Shown here in pieces: positions 7,632-16,564 of a stretch of DNA of 64,000 bases. The first letter of the stretch is position 1. Each line of letters opens with the position of its first letter. The translations under genes and the position numbers were made by a program. The notes under the pieces were generated by a model. That model saw only the letters and a list, made by a program, of their open reading frames with translations. It did not search any database and had not been told where the DNA came from. The stretch comes from Aeromicrobium sp. CnD17-E (GTDB lineage: Bacteria > Actinomycetota > Actinomycetes > Propionibacteriales > Nocardioidaceae), in contig NZ_JAMXRU010000007.1 of assembly GCF_024124745.1 (NCBI RefSeq), positions 1 to 64,000 on the forward strand, written 5' to 3'.

Positions 7632-9254
7632 TCACGACATCTCCTGGGGGACGCTCCAGCGTATCTGCAGACCGCCGTGCGAGGGCTCGGAGAACTCGCA
7701 GGTGCCTCCGAGGTTCTGCGCCCGGTGGCGCATGTTGCGCAGGCCGTTGCCGAAGGGCTGCTCGGGGTCGAGGCCCAGCCCGTCGTCGGTCACGGTGAGC
7801 ACGATGCCGTCGGTGACGTCGAGGTCGATGGTCACCTCGCCTGCGTGGGAGTGCCGCACGATGTTCGAGAGCATCTCCTTCAGCACGGCCGTGAGCTGCT
7901 CGGCGACGATGTCGGGCACGACGCTCTCGACGGGGCCGTGCGTGTCGACGACCGGACGGTAGCCGAGCATCCGCTCCGCCTCGCCGACGATCGCGTCGAT
8001 CTCGAGACGCAGGTTGGCGGGCACGGACGGCGAGCTGAGGTCGAAGATCGTGCGCCGGATCTCCTTGATGGTCTGGTCGAGGCCGTCGACGGCGTCGGAC
8101 AGCCGCTCGCCGACCTGCGGGGTCACCGAGGCGGAGATGCTGTCGAGGGACAGGCCGATCGCGAACAGCCGCTGGATGACGAGGTCGTGCAGGTCGCGAC
8201 CGATCCGCTCGCGGTCCTCGAGGATGGCGAGCTTGGCCTGCGACTCGCGCGCCCGGACGACCTGCATGACGAGCGCTGCCTGCTGGGTGAAGCCGTACGG
8301 CAGCTCGGGGTCCAGGCTCCACGACGACGGCGGCTGCCCGGCGAACCAGCCCATGACGATCACCGCGGTGCCGTCGTCGAAGTGCAGCGGGTGCGCCTGC
8401 ACGGCCTGCAGGCCGGGGAACGCCGCCAACGTCTCGTCGTCGATGCGGGTGTCGTCGAGGACGTCGTCGAGCACGACCGGTGCGTGGGTGCGGACGACCT
8501 CGCGCAGGAAGGGGATGTCGACGTGGTGCCCGCTCGGGTCGGGCTCGATGCCGGTGGAGGCGGCCACGACGAACAGGTGCTCCTCGGTCGGCACGACGAG
8601 AGCCGCGGCTCCGGCCTCGGACACCTCGCAGATCCGGTCGACGATGAGCTGACTGGCCGCCTGGCGCGAGATCGGCCGCAGGAGCGCGTTCGCCACCTCC
8701 GTGGTGGCCCTCAGCCAGCGGCGCTGCCGCTCGCTCTCCTCGTAGAGGCGCACGTTCTCGACGACGACGCCGGCGGCCGCCGCGATGGTGACCGCGACCT
8801 CCTGGTCCTCCGCGGTGAAGCCGCCGCCGCCGATCTTGTCGGTGAGGTAGAGGTTGCCGAAGACGGTGTCGTGCACCCGGATGGGCACGCCGAGGAACGA
8901 CGTCATCGCCGGGTGGAGGTTCGGGAAGCCGACGCTCTCCGGGTGGTCGCCGAGGTGCTCGAGCCGCACGGGCCCCGGGTGGTCGATCACGAGACCCAGC
9001 AGTCCCTTGCCCTCCGGCAGGCGGCCGATGAGGTCCTGGTGCTCCTGGTCCAGGCCGTGCACGGCGAACGTGCCCATGCGGTGCGACGACGGCGAGTCGA
9101 GCACGCCGAGGAAGCCGTATGTGGCGCCGACCAGCTCGCTCGCGGAGTCGACGATGCGCTGCAGCACGTTGTCGAAGGACAGGTCCTGGGACAGCCCGAC
9201 CACCGCGTCGAGCAGGTGGCTCTGACGCTCGGCCCCGACTCCTGGCTCACGCAT
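7632..9254 (-). CDS. GAF-domain sensor histidine kinase, DevS/DosT-like
   Basis: 540 residues starting at ATG 9254 (GGAGGGAG upstream). Order: GAF-A (about 15-165), GAF-B (about 175-325), HisKA_3 dimerisation domain with the phospho-accepting His in ERIGRDLHDLVIQRLF, and HATPase_c with TDDGLG. In GAF-A the segment FPNLHPAMTSFLGVP keeps a His (about residue 114) aligned with the haem ligand of mycobacterial DevS, so it may sense O2, NO or CO directly. No transmembrane segment is seen, so it is cytoplasmic. First gene of the operon with the regulator downstream. Confidence 0.87.
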   Translation of the reverse strand: MREPGVGAERQSHLLDAVVGLSQDLSFDNVLQRIVDSASELVGATYGFLGVLDSPSSHRMGTFAVHGLDQEHQDLIGRLPEGKGLLGLVIDHPGPVRLEHLGDHPESVGFPNLHPAMTSFLGVPIRVHDTVFGNLYLTDKIGGGGFTAEDQEVAVTIAAAAGVVVENVRLYEESERQRRWLRATTEVANALLRPISRQAASQLIVDRICEVSEAGAAALVVPTEEHLFVVAASTGIEPDPSGHHVDIPFLREVVRTHAPVVLDDVLDDTRIDDETLAAFPGLQAVQAHPLHFDDGTAVIVMGWFAGQPPSSWSLDPELPYGFTQQAALVMQVVRARESQAKLAILEDRERIGRDLHDLVIQRLFAIGLSLDSISASVTPQVGERLSDAVDGLDQTIKEIRRTIFDLSSPSVPANLRLEIDAIVGEAERMLGYRPVVDTHGPVESVVPDIVAEQLTAVLKEMLSNIVRHSHAGEVTIDLDVTDGIVLTVTDDGLGLDPEQPFGNGLRNMRHRAQNLGGTCEFSEPSHGGLQIRWSVPQEMS

Positions 9255-9496
9255 GGACGACTCCCTCCGCAGCGAGGATAGGGGCGGCACCGGCTTCGTG
9301 GGGCGAGTTGGCGAGAACCGGATGGACACGAGGGACACGAGTCACGACGACGCGGACCATGACGCCCGACGCCGCGGTCGTCACCGAAACGCAACCTGTG
9401 CAGGGGTTCTCGTCACCGTCGGACGCGACTAGCGTGCCAGCACACGACGCCCGGGCCCTTCGACGGCCCGGTCACACCTGCTCAGGAAGGCAGCGC

Positions 9497-11080
9497 ATGC
9501 ACATCCATCGGGGGGCGGCCGCCGTGGCTGCCACGACTCTCGCCGGCCTGGCGCTCGCGGCGTGCGGCGCCGGGAACACCGGCGACACGGACGCCGGCAT
9601 CCTCGTCGGCACCACCGACAAGGTCGTCTCGATCGACCCGGCCGGCTCGTACGACAACGGCTCCACGCAGGTCCAGACGCAGGCGTACCAGTACCTGATG
9701 AACTTCCCTGCGGGAAGCACGGACCTGACGCCCGACGCCGCGGAGTCCTGCGACTTCGAGACGCCGACGGAGTACGTCTGCACCGTGAAGGACGGCCTGA
9801 CGTTCGCGAACGGCAACGAGCTGACCGCGTCCGACGTCGCCTTCTCCTTCCAGCGCATCGTCGACATCAACGACCCCAACGGTCCCGCCTCGCTGCTCGG
9901 CGCCATGAAGAAGGTCGAGGCGCGCGACGACTCGACGGTCGTGTTCACGCTCGCCGCGCCGAACGACGTCACGTTCCCGCAGGTGCTCGCGACGTCGGCG
10001 GGACCGATCGTCGACGAGGAGACCTACCCGGCCGACAAGGTGCTCGACGACGCCGCGGCCGTGAAGGCGCAGGGCTTCTCCGGTCCGTACACGATCGGCA
10101 GCTACAAGAAGAACGAGCTGGCCGAGTTCACGCGCAACAAGGACTACGACGGTGCGTTCGGCACGCCGAAGAACGACGCCGTGACGCTGACCTACTACGC
10201 CGACGCCAACAACCTCAAGCTCGACGTGCAGAACGGCAAGATCGACGTCGCCTGGCGCTCGCTGACGCCCACCGACATCGCCAGCCTCGAGAAGGCCGAC
10301 GGCGTCACCGTCCACAAGGGCGACGGCGGCGAGCTGCGCTACATCGTCTTCAACCTCAAGACCATGCCCGGCGACGACGACGCCCAGAAGACGGCCATCC
10401 GCCAGGCCGTCGCGAGCTCGATCGACCGCGACGAGCTGTCCGAGCAGGTCTACAAGGGCACCTACACGCCGGCGTACTCGGCCGTGCCGGAGGGCCAGAC
10501 GGCCGCGACCGAGGCGTTCAAGGAGCTCTACGGCGAGAAGCCCGACGTCGACAAGGCGAAGGCGTTCCTCGACGAGGCCGGCGTGGCCACCCCGGTCGAG
10601 CTGAACCTGCAGTACAACCCCGACCACTACGGCTCGAACTCCGACCAGGAGTACGCGATGGTCAAGCGCCAGCTCGAGGCGACGAAGCTGTTCACGGTCA
10701 ACCTGCAGTCGACGGAGTGGACGACCTACTCCGAGGAGCGGGTCAAGGACGCCTACCCGATGTACCAGCTGGGCTGGTTCCCGGACTTCCCGGACCCGGA
10801 CAACTACCTGACGCCGTTCTTCGCGCCGAACAACTTCCTCCAGTCGCACTACGAGGACAAGACGACGACGAAGCTGCTCGACACCGAGCGCACCGAGTCC
10901 GACGCCTCGGCCCGGGCGAAGACGCTCGGCGAGGTCCAGGAGCGAGTGGCTCAGCAGGTGCCGATCCTGCCGCTGCTGACCGGCTCGCAGGTGGCGGTCT
11001 CCGGGGACGACGTCGAGGGCGTGGACGACACGCTCGACGCGTCGTTCAAGTTCCGCTTCGCGTCCCTGTCGAAGGGCTGA
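9497..11080 (+). CDS. ABC transporter substrate-binding lipoprotein, family 5 (peptide/nickel)
   Basis: 527 residues. The ATG at 9497 follows AGGAAGG and opens a lipoprotein signal, ending in the lipobox LALAAC, so the mature protein is lipid-anchored outside the membrane. The body is SBP_bac_5: KDGLTFANGNELTASDVAFS is the family signature, and NDKDYDG and YPMYQLGWFPDFPDPDNY are typical of oligopeptide binders. It delivers substrate to the permease and ATPase genes downstream (11165-14952). A TAGCGT at 9430-9435 is a candidate -10 for the operon. Confidence 0.93.
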   Translation: MHIHRGAAAVAATTLAGLALAACGAGNTGDTDAGILVGTTDKVVSIDPAGSYDNGSTQVQTQAYQYLMNFPAGSTDLTPDAAESCDFETPTEYVCTVKDGLTFANGNELTASDVAFSFQRIVDINDPNGPASLLGAMKKVEARDDSTVVFTLAAPNDVTFPQVLATSAGPIVDEETYPADKVLDDAAAVKAQGFSGPYTIGSYKKNELAEFTRNKDYDGAFGTPKNDAVTLTYYADANNLKLDVQNGKIDVAWRSLTPTDIASLEKADGVTVHKGDGGELRYIVFNLKTMPGDDDAQKTAIRQAVASSIDRDELSEQVYKGTYTPAYSAVPEGQTAATEAFKELYGEKPDVDKAKAFLDEAGVATPVELNLQYNPDHYGSNSDQEYAMVKRQLEATKLFTVNLQSTEWTTYSEERVKDAYPMYQLGWFPDFPDPDNYLTPFFAPNNFLQSHYEDKTTTKLLDTERTESDASARAKTLGEVQERVAQQVPILPLLTGSQVAVSGDDVEGVDDTLDASFKFRFASLSKG

Positions 11081-11088
11081 CGCAGGAG

Positions 11089-11119
11089 GAGGGGGTGGGT
11101 CCGTCGGACCCACCCCCTC
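11089..11119 (+). terminator. Strong hairpin between the binding-protein gene and the permease genes
   Basis: A perfect 14-bp G+C-rich stem (11089-11102 with 11106-11119) with a 3-base loop starts nine bases after the binding-protein stop. In ABC importer operons such a hairpin usually stops part of the transcription or protects the upstream mRNA, so more binding protein than membrane complex is made. Confidence 0.7.
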
Positions 11120-11164
11120 TCGCGTGCCCGCCCGTCCGACCTCCCTCCACTCCTGAGGAGCCGC

Positions 11165-12259
11165 ATGTCTTCCGCCGAGGTGCTCGCCGCCGGCGAGCCG
11201 CCCACCCCCGTCCCGGCCGCACCGTCGGGCTCGCGTCGGGGCCTGCCACCGCTCGCGCGCTACCTGCTCGTCCGGCTGGCGCTCGTCGTGCCGATGATCT
11301 GGGTGCTCGTCACCCTCGTGTTCGTGCTGCTGCGCGTGATCGGCGACCCGATCACGGCGGCGCAGGGCGGGCGCCTGACGCCCGAGCAGATCGCCGAGCG
11401 CAAGGCCGAGGCCGGCCTCGACCGCCCGCTCCTCGTGCAGTACTGGGAGTACCTGTCGGGCCTGCTGCACGGTGACTTCGGTCGGTCGCTGACCGACAAC
11501 CAGCCGATCTCGGAGGTGCTGCGCGTCAACGGCGCGGCGACCCTCGAGCTGTCGTTCTACGCGCTCGTCGTCGCGTTCGCCGTCGGTGTGCCGCTCGGCC
11601 GACTGGCGGCGCGCTACCGCGACCGGCTGCCCGACGTGGCCCTGCGGCTGTTCGCGATCGTCGCGTACGCCGCGCCGGTGTTCTTCGTCGGTCTGCTCCT
11701 GAAGCTGGCGTTCACGCCGTTCGGCTGGCCGTCGTCGGGACGGGCGTCGACCTCGACGCTCCTGACCCTCGAGCAGGTCCACCCGCGCACCAACATCCTG
11801 CTCGTCGACGCGATCCTGTGGGGCGACCCGAGCTACGTGCTGGAGGTGCTGCAGTACGCGCTGCTGCCCGCGCTGGCGCTGGGCCTGCTCACCGGCGGTG
11901 TGTTCCTGCGCCTGGTGCGCATCAACCTGCTGCAGACGATGCGCGCCGAGTACGTGACGTCGGCTCGGGCGCGCGGCATGGCCGAGGGTCGCGTGATCCG
12001 CAAGGTCGCGTTCCGCAACGCCCTCGTGCCCGTGGTGACCGTGATGGGCATGCAGGTCGCGATGCTGCTGGCCGGTGCGGTGCTGACGGAGACCACCTTC
12101 GAGTGGAAGGGCATCGGCTACGCGCTCGCGGAGTACCTGAAGGCCCGCGACTTCCTCGCCGTCCAGGGCATCGTCACGGTGATCGCGCTCGTGGTGTGCG
12201 TGGCGAGCTTCCTGATCGACGTGATCGTCGCGCTCGTCGACCCGAGGGTGCGGTTCTGA
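11165..12259 (+). CDS. ABC transporter permease, DppB/OppB type
   Basis: 364 residues. After a proline-rich cytoplasmic N-terminus (1-30), the first helix (ARYLLVRLALVVPMIWVLVTLVFVLLR) and the remaining membrane segments match the DppB family, with the EAA loop ARARGMAEGRVIRKVAFRNAL contacting the ATPase. It pairs with the permease domain of the fusion protein downstream to form the channel for peptides or a related solute. Its TGA overlaps the ATG of the next gene (TGATG at 12257-12261). Confidence 0.92.
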   Translation: MSSAEVLAAGEPPTPVPAAPSGSRRGLPPLARYLLVRLALVVPMIWVLVTLVFVLLRVIGDPITAAQGGRLTPEQIAERKAEAGLDRPLLVQYWEYLSGLLHGDFGRSLTDNQPISEVLRVNGAATLELSFYALVVAFAVGVPLGRLAARYRDRLPDVALRLFAIVAYAAPVFFVGLLLKLAFTPFGWPSSGRASTSTLLTLEQVHPRTNILLVDAILWGDPSYVLEVLQYALLPALALGLLTGGVFLRLVRINLLQTMRAEYVTSARARGMAEGRVIRKVAFRNALVPVVTVMGMQVAMLLAGAVLTETTFEWKGIGYALAEYLKARDFLAVQGIVTVIALVVCVASFLIDVIVALVDPRVRF

Positions 12260-14952
12260 TGGCGCGCGCAGGAGTGCAGCGCCTCGTCCCGGGTGTCGTG
12301 CGGCAGAGCCACGGCCTGCAGCGGTTCATGCTGCTGCTGGGCTTCGGCCTGGTGCTGCTGTTCGTCGTCGTCGCGGTGTTCGCACCGTGGATCGCCCCCT
12401 ACGGCTTCGACGCCGACCGCACCAGCGACGGCGTCGTGTTCGGCGCGCAGCAGGCACCGTCGTCGTCGCACTGGTTCGGGACGACCGTCGGCGGCACCGA
12501 CGTGTTCTCGCGGGTCGTGTACGGCACGCGGACGGCGATGATCGTCATCGCGCTGGCCGTGGTGCTCTCGAGCGTCGTGGGCGTGCCCCTGGGGCTCGTG
12601 TCGGGCTACGTCGGCGGTGCGCTGGACCGTGTGCTGGTGCTGGTGATGGACGCGCTGTACGCGTTCCCGTCGCTGCTGCTGGCGATCGTCGTCTCGATCG
12701 TGCTGTCGGGAGGGTCGAGCGGGGCCTTCGGCGGCATCATGTCGGCGGCGTTGTCGATCACCGTGATCTTCGTGCCGCAGTACTTCCGGGTCATCCGCAA
12801 CGCGACGTTGTCGGTGAAGACCGAGCCGTACGTCGACGCGGCGCGCGTCGTGGGGGTGCGGACCCCGCGCATCATGTTCCGGCACGTGTTCAGCAACGTG
12901 GCCCAGAACCTGCCGATCATCGGCACGCTCAACGCGTCGGAGGCGATCCTGACGCTGGCGGGCCTGGGCTTCCTGGGCTTCGGCATCGAGCCGTCGGCGG
13001 CGGCCGAGTGGGGCTACGACCTGAACAAGGCGCTGCCGGACGCGACCAACGGGATCTGGTGGACGGGCGTCTTCCCGGGCCTGGCGATCGTGCTGGTCGT
13101 GCTGGGCGTGACGCTGGTGGGCGAGAGCCTCAACGACGTGCTGAACCCGTTGCTGCGCACCCGTGCGGGCGACGGCTCCGAGAGCGAGATCCAGCTCGAC
13201 GACGACGCGGCCGCTACCGTCGCCGAGGACGTGCCGACGGACGTGCGCCGTGCGGCGGTGCTGTCGTTGTCGGACCTGTCGGTCTCGTTCAGCACCGACG
13301 CGGGGCGGGTGCGCGCCGTGCGCGACCTGTCGTTCGACGTGGCACCCGGCGAGGTGCTGGCCGTGGTGGGCGAGTCGGGCTCGGGCAAGTCGGTGACGGC
13401 TCGCGCCGTCCTCGGGCTGCTGCCCTCGACCGCGTCGGTCGAGGGGTCGGCGGTGCTGCGCTCGGGCGACGGTCCGGGCGACGGGCGGCGGACCGGCCCG
13501 GCGGGGGTGCCGGGCGACGGGCGGCGAAGCAGCACAGAACGTGAGCTCGTGGGCCGGAGCCAGCGGGAGCTGCGCTCGGTCCGTGGCGACGAGGTGTCGA
13601 TGGTCTTCCAGGAGCCGTCGACGGCTCTCGACCCGGTGCGCACGGTCGGCTGGCAGATCGTGCAGGGCATCCGCGCGCACCGGTCGGTGAGCGCCAAGGA
13701 GGCGCGGGCGCGGGCGGTGGAGCTCCTGGAGCTGGTCGGGCTGCCCGACCCGGAGCAGCGGGTCGACTACTACCCCCACCAGCTGTCGGGCGGGCAGAAG
13801 CAGCGGGTGGTGATCGCGATGGCGATCGCGTGCGACCCGGACGTGATCGTGGCCGACGAGCCGACGACGGCGCTCGACGTGACGGTGCAGGCGCAGATCC
13901 TCGACCTGCTGCTGAGCCTGCGCGACCGGCTGGGGACGGCGATCGTGCTGATCACCCACAACATGGGCGTCGTGGCCGACGTGGCCGACCGCGTGGTGGT
14001 CATGTACCGCGGCCGTCTGGTGGAGACGGCGCCGGTGGACCGGCTGTTCGCCGAGCCGCGGCACCCGTACACGCGGGCCCTGCTCGACGCGGTGCCACAC
14101 CTCGGCCGCGAGGACGGCCCGGAGCCGGTCGACCCGTCGAACGAGGTGGTGCTCGACGTCGACGACCTCGTCGTCGAGTTCGCCGGACGGCTCGGCCAGC
14201 CGGCGTTCACGGCGGTCGACCACGTGTCGCTGCAGGTGCGGCGCGGCGAGGTGCTCGGCCTGGTCGGGGAGTCGGGGTCGGGCAAGTCGACGATCGGTCG
14301 CACGGCGGTCGGGCTGCAGCAGCCGACGAGCGGCACGGTCTCGGTGTCGGGGACGGTCGTGTCGGGGCTGTCGGACGCCCGACTGCGGCCGCTGCGCTCG
14401 CGGTTCGGGTTCGTGTTCCAGGACCCGGCATCGTCGTTGAACCCGCGGATGAGCATCGGCGACTGCATCGCCGAGCCGCTGCGGGTGCAGACGGACCTGT
14501 CGTCGGCGCAGGTGGACGCGAAGGTGGCGTCGTTGCTGGAGTCGGTGCAGCTGCCGGCGTCGTACGCGGCGCGGTTCGGTCACGAGCTGTCCGGTGGTCA
14601 GCGTCAGCGGATCAGCCTGGCGCGCGCGATCGCGCTCGACCCGGACCTGCTCATCGCGGACGAGCCGACGTCAGCGCTCGACGTGTCGGTGCAGGCGACG
14701 GTGCTCGAGCTATTCGCCGAGCTGCAGCAGCGGGTCGGGTTCGCGTGCCTGTTCATCAGCCACGACCTGGCCGTCGTCGACTCGCTCGCGAACCGGGTGG
14801 CGGTGCTGCAGCACGGTCGGCTGGTGGAGCAGGGGTCGCGCGAGGACGTCCTGCGGCGTCCGCAGGAGGCGTACACGCAGCGCCTCATCGCCGCCGTCCC
14901 CGTCCCCGACCCGGCCGAGCAGCGTCGCCGGCGCCCCACCCCGATGCCCTGA
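12259..14952 (+). CDS. Triple fusion: DppC-type permease, DppD-type ATPase and DppF-type ATPase of a peptide ABC importer
   Basis: 897 residues in one uninterrupted frame. Residues 1 to about 300 are a DppC-like permease with EAA loop near 188 (EPYVDAARVVGVRTPRIMFR). ATPase 1 follows: Walker A GESGSGKS near 370, signature LSGGQKQR near 508, Walker B VIVADEPTTALD near 528. ATPase 2: Walker A GESGSGKS near 670, signature LSGGQRQR near 776, Walker B LLIADEPTSALD near 796. Normally these are three genes. An acidic linker (about 308-325) separates permease and ATPase 1. Between Walker A and the Q-loop, ATPase 1 has a glycine/arginine-rich insert (about 394-434) with an internal repeat. With the binding protein and DppB it makes a complete importer. 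Confidence 0.93.
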   Translation: MARAGVQRLVPGVVRQSHGLQRFMLLLGFGLVLLFVVVAVFAPWIAPYGFDADRTSDGVVFGAQQAPSSSHWFGTTVGGTDVFSRVVYGTRTAMIVIALAVVLSSVVGVPLGLVSGYVGGALDRVLVLVMDALYAFPSLLLAIVVSIVLSGGSSGAFGGIMSAALSITVIFVPQYFRVIRNATLSVKTEPYVDAARVVGVRTPRIMFRHVFSNVAQNLPIIGTLNASEAILTLAGLGFLGFGIEPSAAAEWGYDLNKALPDATNGIWWTGVFPGLAIVLVVLGVTLVGESLNDVLNPLLRTRAGDGSESEIQLDDDAAATVAEDVPTDVRRAAVLSLSDLSVSFSTDAGRVRAVRDLSFDVAPGEVLAVVGESGSGKSVTARAVLGLLPSTASVEGSAVLRSGDGPGDGRRTGPAGVPGDGRRSSTERELVGRSQRELRSVRGDEVSMVFQEPSTALDPVRTVGWQIVQGIRAHRSVSAKEARARAVELLELVGLPDPEQRVDYYPHQLSGGQKQRVVIAMAIACDPDVIVADEPTTALDVTVQAQILDLLLSLRDRLGTAIVLITHNMGVVADVADRVVVMYRGRLVETAPVDRLFAEPRHPYTRALLDAVPHLGREDGPEPVDPSNEVVLDVDDLVVEFAGRLGQPAFTAVDHVSLQVRRGEVLGLVGESGSGKSTIGRTAVGLQQPTSGTVSVSGTVVSGLSDARLRPLRSRFGFVFQDPASSLNPRMSIGDCIAEPLRVQTDLSSAQVDAKVASLLESVQLPASYAARFGHELSGGQRQRISLARAIALDPDLLIADEPTSALDVSVQATVLELFAELQQRVGFACLFISHDLAVVDSLANRVAVLQHGRLVEQGSREDVLRRPQEAYTQRLIAAVPVPDPAEQRRRRPTPMP

Positions 14953-14956
14953 CGTC

Positions 14957-15056
14957 GTGGGAGATTCCCAGGTCGACCTGGGAATCTCCCACCAGGCACG
15001 GTTTCCCGCGGTTTGCCCGGAAAGCTTTCCGGGCCTATCGAAGATTCCCGTGCCTG
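14957..15056. repeat. Double-palindrome module 1
   Basis: 14957-14992 is a perfect 36-bp palindrome centred on GGTCGACC. 15015-15034 is a perfect 20-bp palindrome centred on AAGCTT. The second sits inside a larger stem in which caggcacgg (14993-15001) pairs with ccgtgcctg (15048-15056). It begins five bases after the ABC fusion gene, so it may end that transcript, but its size and symmetry exceed an ordinary terminator. Confidence 0.75.
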
Positions 15057-15070
15057 GCTGACGTGCAGGA

Positions 15071-15163
15071 AGATTCCCAGGTCGACCTGGGAATCTCGCG
15101 CCGCGCACGGTTTTCTGCGGTCCGCCCGGAGAGCTTTCCGGGCGGACCGCAGATTCCCGTGCG
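15071..15163. repeat. Double-palindrome module 2, diverged tandem copy of module 1
   Basis: 15071-15096 repeats the inner 26 bp of the first palindrome exactly. 15115-15152 is a 38-bp palindrome with one mismatched pair, whose core (cccgga..tttccggg) matches module 1. cgcacgg (15104-15110) again pairs with ccgtgcg (15157-15163). The order of parts is the same as in module 1, so the pair arose by tandem duplication. The motif GATTCCC recurs at each boundary. It ends 30 bases before the MpaB-like gene. Confidence 0.75.
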
Positions 15164-15193
15164 AAGTTCGTCAGCTCGGCGAGACTGGAGGGC

Positions 15194-16054
15194 ATGGACC
15201 TCGACGTGCGGGACCGGCTGGGGCGGATGATCTTTGCCCGGGTCGCGGGTGACGAGGGACCGCAGCGGCGTGAGCGGATCATGTTCGCGCCGGGGCCACG
15301 GCGCTTCGGGCCCGACTCGGCGATCGCGACGGTGCACGGCGACGCGTCGATGTTCGTCGGTGGCATCCGGGCGCTGCTGCTGCAGTCGCTGCACCCGCTG
15401 GCGATGGCCGCGGTCGACCAGAACTCGGGCTTCCGCGGCGATCCGTGGGGTCGGCTGCAGCGCACGAGCGGGTTCCTCGCCGTGACCACGTTCGGGACCG
15501 ACGCCGACGCGACGCGCGCCATCCGGGGTGTGCGTGCCGTGCACGAGACGATCACCGGGGTGGCGCCGGACGGCCGGCCCTACCGCGCGTCGGACCCGCA
15601 CCTGCTGCGCTGGGTGCACGTCGCCGAGATCGACAGCTTCCTGCGGGCGCACGACCGGTACGGCCGGCGTCCGCTCGACGACGCCGGACGCGACGCGTAC
15701 GTGGCCGAGGCGGCCGTGGTGGCCCGCGAGCTCGGGGCGAGCGACGTGCCCACGACGGTCGCGGAGCTCGACGCGGCACTCGCCGCGTTCCGTCCGGAGC
15801 TCGCGAGCACGACGGCGGCACGGCGCACGGCCCGCTACCTGCTGGTGCACCCGCCCGTGCCGCTCGCCGTCCGCGTGCCGTACGGCGTGCTCGCGGCGGC
15901 GGCGGTCGGGCTCATGCCGCGCTGGACGCGCTGGCCGTTGCGTCTGCCGTACCTGCCCGTCGCCGAGGCGAGCGCCGTACGCATCGGGGGCGAGGTCGTC
16001 ACGCGCTCGATCCGATGGGCCATGACACCGCCGGAGCGCCCGCCGACCCCGTGA
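15194..16054 (+). CDS. Oxygenase MpaB family (DUF2236) protein
   Basis: 286 residues. LLLQSLHPLAMAAV and RWVHVAEIDSFL each provide a conserved histidine of this haem-binding family, which includes fungal MpaB and bacterial latex-clearing proteins. Arg and Trp residues around GDPWGRLQRTSGF are also typical. No signal peptide is evident, so it is probably cytoplasmic or membrane-associated. The likely chemistry is oxidative cleavage of a hydrophobic substrate, which cannot be specified. ATG 15194 is preceded by GGAGGG. Confidence 0.85.
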   Translation: MDLDVRDRLGRMIFARVAGDEGPQRRERIMFAPGPRRFGPDSAIATVHGDASMFVGGIRALLLQSLHPLAMAAVDQNSGFRGDPWGRLQRTSGFLAVTTFGTDADATRAIRGVRAVHETITGVAPDGRPYRASDPHLLRWVHVAEIDSFLRAHDRYGRRPLDDAGRDAYVAEAAVVARELGASDVPTTVAELDAALAAFRPELASTTAARRTARYLLVHPPVPLAVRVPYGVLAAAAVGLMPRWTRWPLRLPYLPVAEASAVRIGGEVVTRSIRWAMTPPERPPTP

Positions 16055-16150
16055 TGCCTCCCTGCGGTTGCGGGACGCGGCCAGTCCCGGGATGCTGTGG
16101 ACCTCTGTGTGTTCCACCATGGGGGAGTCGTCTGCGAAGGGGAACCTGAC

Positions 16151-16564
16151 GTGAACAAGCTGTTCATCGCGGCTGCCGGCGTCGCCGGCTACGTGCTCGG
16201 CACGCGCGCCGGTCGCGAGCGCTACGACCAGATCCGCACCCAGACCCAGAAGGTCTGGAACTCACCGACCGTCCAGAGCGGTGTCGACCACGCGGCCGAC
16301 GCCGCCAAGAGTGCCGCCAGCGCAGCCGGCTCGGCCGCCGCCGACGCGGCCTCGTCGGCCGCGAGCGCCGCGGGCTCCAAGGTCGCCGACGTCGTCAAGG
16401 GCCACGGCTCGGACGACGCTCGCGTCTCGACCGACCCGGCCGACGCCTCCTACGACGTCGACGCCGCCCTCGCGGAGGCTGACACCGAGGTCACGTCGGA
16501 GCGGCCCGCCAACAACCCGCCGACCGCCGCCGACCTGGCCGAGCCGCGGACGAGGCGCCTGTGA
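16151..16564 (+). CDS. YtxH-like small membrane-anchored protein
   Basis: 137 residues from GTG 16151 (GAAGGGGA upstream). A short hydrophobic N-terminal segment with the glycine motif GYVLGTRAGRERYDQI is followed by a long alanine/serine-rich helix (about 45-85) and an acidic disordered tail. This architecture is common in actinobacterial proteins encoded next to Holin-X and DUF3618 genes, as here. The alanine-rich part probably forms a coiled coil at the membrane. The function is not established. Confidence 0.75.
   Translation: MNKLFIAAAGVAGYVLGTRAGRERYDQIRTQTQKVWNSPTVQSGVDHAADAAKSAASAAGSAAADAASSAASAAGSKVADVVKGHGSDDARVSTDPADASYDVDAALAEADTEVTSERPANNPPTAADLAEPRTRRL

Noticed and set aside
9482-11782. 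A 766-codon open frame on the minus strand opposite the ABC binding-protein and permease genes
   Set aside because: It is antisense to genes with clear lipobox and family motifs, its translation is a low-complexity Arg/Gly/Asp/His mix, and long antisense frames are normal in G+C-rich DNA.
12118-14583. An 821-codon minus-strand frame opposite the ABC fusion gene
   Set aside because: Same reason: the plus strand encodes complete ATPase motifs, and the antisense product has no recognisable domain.
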